Positions 7,801-15,550 of a stretch of DNA of 64,000 bases are shown here, one piece after another; the first letter of the stretch is position 1, and each line of letters starts with the position of its first letter. The stretch is from Rhizobium leguminosarum bv. viciae USDA 2370. GTDB taxonomy: Bacteria > Pseudomonadota > Alphaproteobacteria > Rhizobiales > Rhizobiaceae. A program made the translations under genes and the position numbers. Location of the stretch: NCBI RefSeq assembly GCF_002008365.1, contig NZ_MRDL01000059.1, positions 124,001-188,000 on the forward strand, written 5' to 3'. The notes below the pieces were generated by a model, which saw only the letters and a list, made by a program, of their open reading frames with translations, ran no database searches and was not told the DNA's origin.

Positions 7801-8622
7801 TCAGGACCGCCGTTTGAAGGTGTGCTCCGCTGCCGGAAACTGTCGCGACCGGACCTCGCCGGCATAAGCGGCGGCGGCGGCCGAAATCCTCTTGCCGAGT
7901 TCGTCGTAGCGCTTGACGAAACGCGGGATGAAATCGTTGAAGAGCCCCAGAATGTCGTCGGAGACCAGAACCTGACCGTCGCAGGCGGAGGAGGCGCCGA
8001 TACCGATGGTCGGGATGTGCATGGCGCCGGTCACCTCGCGGGCGAGCGGCTCCACCGTGCCCTCGATGACGACGGCAAAGGCGCCAGAGCCGCCGATGGC
8101 ATGAGCGTCGCGCCGGATCTTCGACGTCTCGTGTTCGGAATGACCGACCGAACGATAGCCGCCAGCGGTTTGGACCTGCTGCGGCATCAGACCGATATGC
8201 CCCATGACCGGGACCCCGCGCTTGGTCAGAAAGGCGATGGTCTCGGCCATCTCCTCGCCGCCCTCGAGCTTGATGGCATCGCAGCCGGTTTCCTGCAGGA
8301 TGCGGACAGCGTTGCGGAAGGCGATCTCCTTCGATTCCTGGTAGGTGCCGAACGGCATGTCGACAACGACGCAGGCCTTGTCGACGCCGCGCATCACCGC
8401 CTTGCCGTGGGCGATCATCATGTCGAGCGTGACGCCGATGGTGGACTCCATGCCATAGAGCACCATGCCGAGCGAATCCCCGACCAGCAAGAGGTCGCAA
8501 TGTTCGTCAAGCAGCCGCGCCATGGGCGTCGTATAGGCGGTCAGGCAGACGATCGGCTTGCCGCCCTTCATGGCTGAAATGCGCGCTGGTGTCAGGCGCT
8601 TCTGAATTCCGGCCGCGCTCAT
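7801..8622 (-). CDS. panB: 3-methyl-2-oxobutanoate hydroxymethyltransferase PanB
   Basis: 273 residues, normal for the family. It transfers a hydroxymethyl group from 5,10-methylene-tetrahydrofolate to ketoisovalerate, the first step to pantothenate, in the cytoplasm. Recognisable segments are the metal-binding VGDSLGMVLYG region, DMPFGTY, KLEGG and GHIGLMPQ. Its start overlaps the panC stop by four bases (8619-8622), so the pair is a coupled panCB operon. Its 3' end is convergent with oxyR, 21 bases away. In R. etli the panCB genes are known to be plasmid-borne, which fits a secondary replicon here. Confidence 0.97.
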   Translation of the reverse strand: MSAAGIQKRLTPARISAMKGGKPIVCLTAYTTPMARLLDEHCDLLLVGDSLGMVLYGMESTIGVTLDMMIAHGKAVMRGVDKACVVVDMPFGTYQESKEIAFRNAVRILQETGCDAIKLEGGEEMAETIAFLTKRGVPVMGHIGLMPQQVQTAGGYRSVGHSEHETSKIRRDAHAIGGSGAFAVVIEGTVEPLAREVTGAMHIPTIGIGASSACDGQVLVSDDILGLFNDFIPRFVKRYDELGKRISAAAAAYAGEVRSRQFPAAEHTFKRRS

Positions 8623-9530
8623 CTGGTCACTCCCTTTCCCGGCAAGCCCCGCCCGCCGATAACCCGGTTGCCCCCGGCAACTCGGTTGTCGACAACAACC
8701 CTGTTGTCGAGAAGCCGTGTCGAGCCGACCCGAACGAAAAGCGCCACGACGACAGGCTCTGCGATCGACGTGACCGGCTGCAGCGTTGAGGCATCCCTGA
8801 CGGCGACGACCTCGGGCTTTGCCAGAGGTTCGCGACTAAGAAATGCCGTGAGCTTTGCCTCGAGTTCCGCCGGATCGGCAAGGCCGCCGGCGACCAGGCG
8901 CTCCGCCTCGTCAAGCGTCTGGGGGACAATCACCGCGGCACGCCGCTCCGCCTCGCTGAGATAGACGTTGCGCGACGACAATGCGAGGCCGTCGCTATCC
9001 CTGACCGTCGGCACGGATATCACGCGCACCGGCACGGCCAGATCGTCCACCATGCGCTTGATGATGACGACCTGTTGGTAATCCTTTTCTCCGAAATAGG
9101 CGGTCTGCGGCTGGACGATGTTGAAAAGCTTGCAGACGACAGTGGCGACGCCGGCAAAATGTCCGGGCCGGACCGCCCCTTCGAGTTCGCGGCCGAGATC
9201 GGGAACGTCGACGACAGCAAGCATCGGGCGAGGATACATATCCTCAACGCCGGGCGAAAAGAGGAAATTGACGCCGGCTTGCCTCAGCATGGTGGCATCG
9301 CGCTCCAGATCGCGCGGATATTTGCTGAGGTCTTCCGCCGGGCCGAACTGCAGCGGATTGACGAAAATCGAGACGACGACGATGTCGTTTTCGGCGCGAG
9401 CGCGCGAGACGAGCTCCATATGACCGGCGTGGAGATAGCCCATCGTCGGGACGAGGCCGACGGTCCGACCCTGCCGCCTCAGCGCATCGAGCGTATGGCG
9501 CAGCTCGTCAATGCTCGAGAAAACCCGCAT
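8619..9530 (-). CDS. panC: Pantothenate synthetase PanC with a repetitive C-terminal tail
   Basis: 303 residues; the family is usually about 280. It joins pantoate and beta-alanine using ATP through a pantoyl-adenylate. Class-I nucleotidyl transferase motifs are present (VPTMGYLHAGHMELV with the HxGH motif, VNPLQFGP, FGEKDYQQ and DGLALSSRN). The usual end (VGSTRLLDN) is followed by about 25 extra residues of the form DNRVVVDNRVAGGNRVIGG, encoded by three imperfect repeats at about 8650-8712. The tail follows the conserved core, so activity is probably intact. panB follows with a four-base overlap. Confidence 0.96.
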   Translation of the reverse strand: MRVFSSIDELRHTLDALRRQGRTVGLVPTMGYLHAGHMELVSRARAENDIVVVSIFVNPLQFGPAEDLSKYPRDLERDATMLRQAGVNFLFSPGVEDMYPRPMLAVVDVPDLGRELEGAVRPGHFAGVATVVCKLFNIVQPQTAYFGEKDYQQVVIIKRMVDDLAVPVRVISVPTVRDSDGLALSSRNVYLSEAERRAAVIVPQTLDEAERLVAGGLADPAELEAKLTAFLSREPLAKPEVVAVRDASTLQPVTSIAEPVVVALFVRVGSTRLLDNRVVVDNRVAGGNRVIGGRGLPGKGVTR

Positions 9531-9806
9531 ATATCCTCCCCCGGTCGGTCACTCCATCTTGGGCGCGGATATGAAGTGTAATCGATGTGGCAGGTCAATG
9601 CATATTTCTCGATAAAAACGATTAGATGCAAATGGCAGCCGACGACACCAGGCTCCATTAGCTCTGGGAAACGGCATTTCGCCACAGGGCTCCCGCGCTG
9701 CGTTCGCAGGCTTGCAGTGGAACCGACGATGTGCGACTTCCGTTGCTCACCCTGTCCGTCAAGATACTATCACAGTCGGTCGCTATGGACGTTACATGGA
9801 GGACGC
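9531..9806. other. Intergenic gap between panC and the ProQ-like gene
   Basis: Divergent intergenic region that should hold the panCB promoter (minus) and the promoter of the ProQ-like gene (plus). A frame remains open upstream of the ProQ-like start but looks non-coding. GGAGG at 9798-9802 is the ribosome binding site of the gene at 9807. Nothing else recognised. Confidence 0.5.
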
Positions 9807-10280
9807 ATGGACAAGCCCTGGAAGATCAGCCGCGGACCGATTGCGGCAACCGAGCTCGACGTGGAGAAGGCAAACGCGATCAGCACGTTGCTGATCCGGC
9901 CAGTCGGCGTCCTTCCGGCCAAGGCGGGAGATCCGGTCCTCCCTTTTGCCGTCGGCCTTTTCAATGAACTCCGACCGCTCCTGAAGCCCGATGCCGGCGT
10001 CACGACGCTGCGGCGGGCGACCGCTGCCTATGTCCACTGCCGGCGCTACTATTTTGCCAGCGCCCAGCCCGATTCCATGCGCCACGGCCTTGACGGCGAA
10101 CCCGTCGAACCACTGTCGTCCGAAGACCGGATGGTCGCGCAAAAACGCTTCCTGAGCGTCAAGCAGACCACCGGTAAGACAGACGCGCCAGAGCCGACAC
10201 CACCGGTTCCTCCTCCCTCGTTGAGCAAAAGCGAACAGATCCGCGCAGCCCTCCTCGGCAAGAGAAGCGCCGTCAGCTAG
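9807..10280 (+). CDS. ProQ/FinO-family RNA-binding protein
   Basis: 157 residues from the ATG at 9807, chosen for the GGAGG eight bases upstream. Residues about 20-115 resemble the FinO/ProQ fold: a helical start (NAISTLLIRPVGVLPA), PFAVGLFNELRPLL, then LRRATAAYVHCRRYYFASAQPDSMRHGLDGEPVEPLS, matching the family pattern of an LR..L..Y segment followed by R.(D/G)LDG. The remainder is a proline-rich linker and a basic tail (SKSEQIRAALLGKRSAVS). Such proteins bind structured small RNAs or mRNA 3' ends and act as RNA chaperones; plasmid-borne members exist. The assignment rests on motif resemblance. It stands alone downstream of panC in opposite orientation. Confidence 0.75.
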   Translation: MDKPWKISRGPIAATELDVEKANAISTLLIRPVGVLPAKAGDPVLPFAVGLFNELRPLLKPDAGVTTLRRATAAYVHCRRYYFASAQPDSMRHGLDGEPVEPLSSEDRMVAQKRFLSVKQTTGKTDAPEPTPPVPPPSLSKSEQIRAALLGKRSAVS

Positions 10281-10652
10281 AGCGGGGATGAGGTTTGCTC
10301 AAACAAGCTACCTTGAAGTCGTTTGCAGTTTGCCGCGTGATGGTGCGGAGAACTTTTCCAGTTTGCATAGATCGTTTCGCTGGCTCCAGCTGGTCGATCT
10401 CCTCAAAGCCTCATATCTCGACATTTGCTCGGCTCGTTCCTGAGTGCGCCAAGCAAGGCCGGAACCGTGGTCGTCATTCTGAAGGGCAATAGTTGGAGCA
10501 TGATATTGTCTTTCGGGGCGATCAATATCCGCGAGCGTCACGTTGGCCCCAAACTTTCGTGTGTAACTCAGGTATTGATTGCTTTACATAGATTTAACGT
10601 AATGACGCTAATTTTAGCATAATCCAGAACCAAGTTCGGACTTGCTAGAACG
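10281..10652. other. Intergenic region before the di-haem peroxidase gene
   Basis: 372 bases with lower GC towards the right end (about 10560-10625, TTGCTTTACATAGATTTAACG...), consistent with a promoter for the peroxidase gene. Short open frames on both strands have no ribosome binding sites or recognisable protein features. Nothing else seen. Confidence 0.4.
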
Positions 10653-11639
10653 ATGCGTTTCCTGATTGCAGCCTCCTTACTCGCATTGGCCGTCGTCCAG
10701 CCTGGCGCGGCCGCCGATCTTTCCGCGTATAAGCGGCCGCTGACAGTCCCTTTCGAGGGCGTGACGGCCTACTCCCCTCAACTGGCGACGCTCGGCAAGA
10801 TGCTGTTCTTCGACCCGCGGCTTTCCGGCAACAAGAACATGACCTGCGCCAGCTGTCATAACCCTTCCTTCGGCTTCGAGACACCGGTGACGACGCCGAT
10901 CGGCGCGGCCAATACCGCGCTCGCGCGCCAGGCGCCGACGGTCCTGAATGTTGCCTGGGTCTCGCCCTTCTTCTGGGATGGCCGCGCGCCGAACCTGGAG
11001 GAGCAAGCGGCAGGTCCGATTACGGCTGCCGCAGAAATGAACGGCAAGCTCGACACCGCCGTGACCGAAATGCAGGGCATACCTGATTACAAGAAGTGGT
11101 TCGACGAGGTATTCCCTGACAAGGGCGTCACCAAGGAGACGATGCTGACGGCGATCGCCACCTATGAGCGGACAGTGGTTTCCAACTGGTCGCCCTTCGA
11201 CCGCTGGGTGGACGGCGACGAGAAGGCGGTCTCCGACAGCGCCAAACGGGGCTTCGAGCTGTTCACCGGCGCCGCCGGCTGTTCCTCCTGCCACACAGGC
11301 TGGAACTTCACCGACAACAAGTTCCATGACATCGGCTTGCCGAGCGACGATATCGGCCGCTACAAGATCGATGCGAGCAGCCCTGACAACAAATATGCCT
11401 TCAAGACGCCCGGCCTGCGCAACACGCTCTACCGTGGCCCCTATATGCATGACGGCAGCCTGAAGAGCATGGACGAGGTGATCGTCCATTATGAAAGCGG
11501 CGGCGTCAGCCGTCCGTCCCTTGATCGGGCGATGTCTCCCTTCCTGCTGACGGACCAGGAGAACAAAGATCTGATCGCGTTCTTGGGAACTCTGACAGCC
11601 GAAAAGCAAGACATCCCCCTGCCGACGCTGCCGAACTGA
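10653..11639 (+). CDS. Di-haem cytochrome c peroxidase (CcpA/MauG family)
   Basis: 328 residues with a signal peptide (about 1-21), so periplasmic. Two c-type haem sites are visible: CASCH (C65, C68, H69) in the N-terminal domain and CSSCH (C210, C213, H214) in the C-terminal domain. These enzymes reduce hydrogen peroxide with electrons from cytochrome c; MauG-like members oxidise other proteins. Overall shape (LGKMLFFDPRLSGNKNMTCASCHNP, later TPGLRNTLYRGPYMHDGSLKSM) is that of bacterial cytochrome c peroxidases. The chemoreceptor gene starts 11 bases after its stop and is probably co-transcribed. No strong ribosome binding site is seen. Confidence 0.93.
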   Translation: MRFLIAASLLALAVVQPGAAADLSAYKRPLTVPFEGVTAYSPQLATLGKMLFFDPRLSGNKNMTCASCHNPSFGFETPVTTPIGAANTALARQAPTVLNVAWVSPFFWDGRAPNLEEQAAGPITAAAEMNGKLDTAVTEMQGIPDYKKWFDEVFPDKGVTKETMLTAIATYERTVVSNWSPFDRWVDGDEKAVSDSAKRGFELFTGAAGCSSCHTGWNFTDNKFHDIGLPSDDIGRYKIDASSPDNKYAFKTPGLRNTLYRGPYMHDGSLKSMDEVIVHYESGGVSRPSLDRAMSPFLLTDQENKDLIAFLGTLTAEKQDIPLPTLPN

Positions 11640-11649
11640 GGTGCAGGCA

Positions 11650-13455
11650 ATGAAACTCTCCATACGCATGCAGATTCTCGCTCCGATGGTGGTCACGATC
11701 GTCGTCGGCTTCGGCAGCGCATTCCTGATCGGCTACCAGGCGATCCTCGGCCAGACCCAGGTCGCTGCGGTGGTGCAGGAGGCGGTGAACGCCAAGATAG
11801 CCTCGGCCCATATCGAACAGCAGTTCAAGGAAGCCACTTCCGTGGTGGACCGGGTGCTGTCGATGACGAACTTCGTCCCGGCGGCCGAGATCAAGGCCGG
11901 GTTCGAAGAGAGCAACGGCGCGCTGGTGCAGTCGCTCGATAAGCTTGGCAGCGTCGATCTCGCCGGTTCACTGACCGAGGGCGTCCGGTCGCTCCGCCAG
12001 GCCCATGATGCCTGGGAAAAGGACGTCAGGATCAGTCTCGGGCTGCAGCAGGCGGACGAAGTCCCGACGGCCGAGAAGCTGGCGCGCTCGCAGCAGGCGA
12101 TCCTTACCGGCATTGCCGCCGTCAATACGATCGTCGACAAAATAGCAACCGAGAGCGTCGCTGCCGCCGGCAGCGCGCTGGAATCGAAGATCGAAATCGA
12201 ACTGGCATTGGGGGCCATTGCCGCGATCGTTGGCCTCGGCATTCTCATCGCCATCGCCCGGCATGTGTCGCGCCCGATCCAGCGCATCACCCAATCCATG
12301 CAGGAACTCGCAGCCGGTGAGACGGATAAGGTGATCCCCTATGCGGGGCGTCGCGACGAAATCGGCCTGATGGCCGGTTCGGTGGAAGTCTTCCGTCAGA
12401 ATGCCATCGCCCGCGGACAACTCGAAAGCGAGGCCGAGGAGAACCGTCGCCTGGCGGAAGCAAACCGGCTGGCGGACCAGGAGCAGGCGGAGCTGAGCGC
12501 GGCGGAACGGCTGACGGTCGCCACCTCAGGCCTTGCCGCCGGCCTGAAGCGGCTCGCCCAGGGCGATCTCGCCTTCAAGCTGGCGGATGCGTTCGCGCCG
12601 GAATTCGAGCCGCTGAGGCATGATTTCAACGCCTCCGTCAAGCAACTCGGCGATACGCTTCTTTCCGTTTCCGAAAGCGTTTCGATCATCAATTCAGGCA
12701 CTCGCGAAATCAGCAACGGCTCAAACGAACTCTCCGGCCGCACCGAACGGCAGGCGGCGACGCTCGAACAGACCGCCGCGGCGCTGAACGCCGTTACCGC
12801 CAAGGTCACGGAAGCTTTCGAGATCGCCAAAGAGGCTCGCAGCGTCGCCGACGACGCCAACCGCAGCGCCATGGCTTCGGGCAAGGTGGTGGCCCAGACG
12901 GTCGAGGCCATGGATCAGATCCAGGAATCCTCCAAGCAGATCAACAACATCATCGGCGTCATCGATCAGATTGCCTTCCAGACCAATTTGCTGGCGCTCA
13001 ACGCCGGTGTGGAGGCCGCCCGCGCCGGCGAAGCCGGCAAAGGTTTCGCCGTTGTCGCCCAGGAAGTACGCGAACTTGCGCAACGCTCGGCCCAAGCCGC
13101 CAAAGAGATCAAGGACCTGATCGGGCGGGCATCCGCCAACGTCGCCAGCGGCGTTGAACTGGTCAGCCACACCGGCGCAGCGCTTGGCGATATCGGCCGC
13201 TTCATTGCCGATATCAATCAGCGCATGGAAGCGCTGGCGGCCTCGGCGCGCGAACAGGCGACGAACCTGTCGGAGGTCAATTCGGCAATGGGCCAGCTCG
13301 ACCAGGTGACCCAGCAGAACGCCTCGATGGTGGAGGAAACCACAGCCGCCAGCATCACGCTCGCCAGCGAGGCCGAGCGCCTGCGCGAACTGGTCACGCA
13401 GTTCGAATTGGGCAGGACACAGCCCGACACCCGAACGTATCGCGACGCAGCCTGA
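11650..13455 (+). CDS. Methyl-accepting chemotaxis protein
   Basis: 601 residues from the ATG at 11650 (a GTG at 11641 is possible). A first membrane segment at about residues 8-30 is followed by a helical periplasmic sensor of about 150 residues, a second membrane segment (LALGAIAAIVGLGILIAIA) and a HAMP domain (RHVSRPIQRITQSMQELAAGE); a second HAMP-like unit precedes the methylated helices. The signalling hairpin (IDQIAFQTNLLALNAGVEAARAGEAGKGFAVVA) lies near residues 437-470. It should signal through CheA/CheW to the flagella. The ligand is unknown. No CheR-tethering pentapeptide is seen at the C-terminus. Confidence 0.95.
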   Translation: MKLSIRMQILAPMVVTIVVGFGSAFLIGYQAILGQTQVAAVVQEAVNAKIASAHIEQQFKEATSVVDRVLSMTNFVPAAEIKAGFEESNGALVQSLDKLGSVDLAGSLTEGVRSLRQAHDAWEKDVRISLGLQQADEVPTAEKLARSQQAILTGIAAVNTIVDKIATESVAAAGSALESKIEIELALGAIAAIVGLGILIAIARHVSRPIQRITQSMQELAAGETDKVIPYAGRRDEIGLMAGSVEVFRQNAIARGQLESEAEENRRLAEANRLADQEQAELSAAERLTVATSGLAAGLKRLAQGDLAFKLADAFAPEFEPLRHDFNASVKQLGDTLLSVSESVSIINSGTREISNGSNELSGRTERQAATLEQTAAALNAVTAKVTEAFEIAKEARSVADDANRSAMASGKVVAQTVEAMDQIQESSKQINNIIGVIDQIAFQTNLLALNAGVEAARAGEAGKGFAVVAQEVRELAQRSAQAAKEIKDLIGRASANVASGVELVSHTGAALGDIGRFIADINQRMEALAASAREQATNLSEVNSAMGQLDQVTQQNASMVEETTAASITLASEAERLRELVTQFELGRTQPDTRTYRDAA

Positions 13456-13499
13456 ACCGAGCGCGGAAAACCGACCGTGAAGGACTGAGAGTTTCGGGG

Positions 13500-13526
13500 C
13501 CGGGGGCGCGGAAAACGCGCCCCCGG
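13500..13526 (+). terminator. Hairpin downstream of the chemoreceptor gene
   Basis: CCGGGGGCGCG (13500-13510) pairs perfectly with CGCGCCCCCGG (13516-13526) around GAAAA. No U-run follows on either strand. It separates the chemoreceptor gene from the convergent ABC ATPase gene and could serve both. Confidence 0.65.
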
Positions 13527-13563
13527 CTGGCGCCGGCCGAAGGGGAGGGGGCAATCGGCCGGG

Positions 13564-14625
13564 TCAGTTCAACGGGGCTTCACCTGATGTGATCCGCTGC
13601 TCGTCTCCGGCAAACAGATGAACCGCATCGTGGATTGGCGCAATCCTCAGCACCTCGCCGGGGGCTGCCCTGATCCGGTCCCTGAAGACGCAAGTGAGCG
13701 TCTGCGTTCCCAACCGGGCGATGAGCAGCGTTTCCGAACCCGTGGGCTCGACGACCACCGTCGTGACCTCGATGCCGCCCGGGTCCAACCGGAGATGCTC
13801 GGGACGAATGCCGTAGGTCACGGCTTCAGGCGGACGGCGCTCGCTCGGCAGGAGCAGGCCATCGGCGGTTCGAAACCCATCTTCCGTCATGTTGCCGCTG
13901 ATGAAATTCATCGCCGGCGAGCCGATGAATCCGGCGACGAAAAGGTTGTTCGGACGATCGTACAATTCCAACGGAGAACCCGACTGCTCGATCAGACCGT
14001 CCTTCATGACGACGATCTTGTCGGCCATGGTCATGGCTTCGATCTGGTCGTGGGTGACATAGATGGTCGTCGTCTGCAGCCGTTGATGCAATTCCTTGAT
14101 CTCCGAGCGCATCTGCACCCTGAGCTTGGCATCGAGGTTCGACAGGGGTTCGTCGAAGAGAAAGACGGCCGGGTCGCGCACGATTGCCCGTCCCATCGCC
14201 ACGCGCTGTCTCTGGCCGCCAGAAAGCTGCTTCGGATATCTCTCCAGGAGACTTTCGAGGCCGAGAATCTTCGCGGCGTTGCCCACCCGCTGATCGATCT
14301 CCGTCCGCGGCATTCGTTTCAGCCGCAGCGAAAAGCCCATGTTCTTTGCAACGGTCATATGCGGGTAGAGTGCGTAATTCTGGAACACCATGGCGATGTC
14401 CCGATCCTTGGGCGCAAGCTCGTTGACGATATGCTTTCCGATCTGGATCTGCCCTGAGGTAATGCCCTCCAGGCCGGCAATCATCCTCAAAAGCGTGGAT
14501 TTGCCGCAGCCAGAGGGCCCGACCAGAACGACGAACTCGCCGTCGCCAATGTCGACCGATACGCCTTTGATGGCTTTGAACGCACCATAATCCTTGCGCG
14601 CATTGTTGACCGAAACATGGGCCAT
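13564..14625 (-). CDS. Sugar ABC transporter ATPase, MalK/UgpC type
   Basis: 353 residues. Walker A (GPSGCGKST), signature LSGGQRQRVAMGRAIVRDP, Walker B (FLFDEP) and switch histidine (YVTHDQIEAM) are all intact, followed by a C-terminal OB-fold regulatory half (residues about 240-353) as in MalK/UgpC proteins. It energises import by the two permeases encoded at 16824-18592. GGGAGGAC precedes the start. It is the last gene of the operon. Substrate class is carbohydrate by family; the neighbours suggest a glycoside. Confidence 0.94.
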   Translation of the reverse strand: MAHVSVNNARKDYGAFKAIKGVSVDIGDGEFVVLVGPSGCGKSTLLRMIAGLEGITSGQIQIGKHIVNELAPKDRDIAMVFQNYALYPHMTVAKNMGFSLRLKRMPRTEIDQRVGNAAKILGLESLLERYPKQLSGGQRQRVAMGRAIVRDPAVFLFDEPLSNLDAKLRVQMRSEIKELHQRLQTTTIYVTHDQIEAMTMADKIVVMKDGLIEQSGSPLELYDRPNNLFVAGFIGSPAMNFISGNMTEDGFRTADGLLLPSERRPPEAVTYGIRPEHLRLDPGGIEVTTVVVEPTGSETLLIARLGTQTLTCVFRDRIRAAPGEVLRIAPIHDAVHLFAGDEQRITSGEAPLN

Positions 14626-14647
14626 AACAGTCCTCCCGAAATCGCTA

Positions 14648-15502
14648 TCAAAGTCCGCTCAGGACATTTCTCAAATAATCGAGGCCGAGGCGCTCGCCGT
14701 CTTTGCGAGCGGCTAAGTCCTTGCCCGGCCAGCCATAGGCGGCATCCTCATGTTCGATCGACAACGTGCCGTCGAAGCCAGCCCCGCGAGCCTGGCGCAG
14801 GAACCTCGGCCAATCGATGAGGCCGAGCCCCGGCAGCTTGTATTGCCACCAGCCCTTGCCGTGATAGCCGACAGCCTGCAGGCTCTCCGGATCTATTGCC
14901 GTGTCCTTGGCGTGAAGGATTGCAATGCGATCCTTCACCGTCGCCATCGCCTGGTAGGGATCGACGCCAATGCGAATGAGGTGGGAGGGGTCGAATTCCA
15001 GCCCGAACCGGGGATCCTTGATTCTCTGAAAAAGCTCCTGCCACCCTCTTGGCGTCGTTCCGATGAAATTGTCCTTGGGACCCGGCCAGTTCTCGATTGC
15101 GAAGGTCAGGCCGTAGGACTGCGTCTGCGCGATCAGCCCGTTGGCGAAATCGGCGAAATCATCATAGTTGGCTTCGTCGCTTGCGGTGTCGTCCCGGCCT
15201 GGGAAGATCACAAAGATTGGGACACCCGCTTCACCGATCGCGCCGGCAAATTCGGCGGTCTTCGCCCGAAGCGCCTCACGCTTTGCGCGGTCAGCATCGA
15301 GCTGATTGCCGAAATAGGTGATCGACGACACGAATAGGTTGCGGCTGCGTGCGAGCGCGACGGCTGCCTCCACCCGATCGGGCGTCTTGATATGGCCGCC
15401 GACATCGATCTCGATTGCGTCGAAACCTGCCGATGCGGCGAAATCCACCACTTCCTCCAGGGGGCGATCGTTGAATGTCGAGGTGTAAAAGCCGATCTTC
15501 AC
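14648..15502 (-). CDS. Sugar phosphate isomerase/epimerase-type TIM barrel (YcjR/xylose isomerase-like)
   Basis: 284 residues from the GTG at 15502, six bases after GGGAGG; a TTG one codon earlier is less well placed. The protein is an AP-endonuclease-2-type TIM barrel with the usual metal-ligand positions (AIENWP, LEFDPSHL, AKDTA and IEHED near the end). Family members epimerise or isomerise sugars and 3-keto-sugars. Sitting between a ROK regulator and an ABC ATPase, and near a Gfo/Idh/MocA dehydrogenase, it resembles YcjR of the E. coli ycj 3-keto-glycoside cluster, but the actual substrate is unknown. Its initiation region is duplicated with a 20-base period (15496-15530). Confidence 0.8.
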   Translation of the reverse strand: MKIGFYTSTFNDRPLEEVVDFAASAGFDAIEIDVGGHIKTPDRVEAAVALARSRNLFVSSITYFGNQLDADRAKREALRAKTAEFAGAIGEAGVPIFVIFPGRDDTASDEANYDDFADFANGLIAQTQSYGLTFAIENWPGPKDNFIGTTPRGWQELFQRIKDPRFGLEFDPSHLIRIGVDPYQAMATVKDRIAILHAKDTAIDPESLQAVGYHGKGWWQYKLPGLGLIDWPRFLRQARGAGFDGTLSIEHEDAAYGWPGKDLAARKDGERLGLDYLRNVLSGL

Positions 15503-15530
15503 CAAAATCCTCCCGTCTTCACCAAAATCC
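15496..15530. repeat. Direct duplication of the ribosome-binding/start region
   Basis: TCTTCACCAAAATCC occurs at 15496-15510 and 15516-15530, a 20-base period. On the minus strand each copy reads GGATTTTGGTGAAGA; only the downstream copy has GGGAGG correctly placed before it and leads into the isomerase frame. Confidence 0.85.
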
Positions 15531-15550
15531 GTGGGGCCTTGCCGGCCGTT

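Noticed and set aside
10295..10541. Short open frames on both strands before the peroxidase gene
   Set aside because: No ribosome binding site and no protein-like pattern; likely promoter region.
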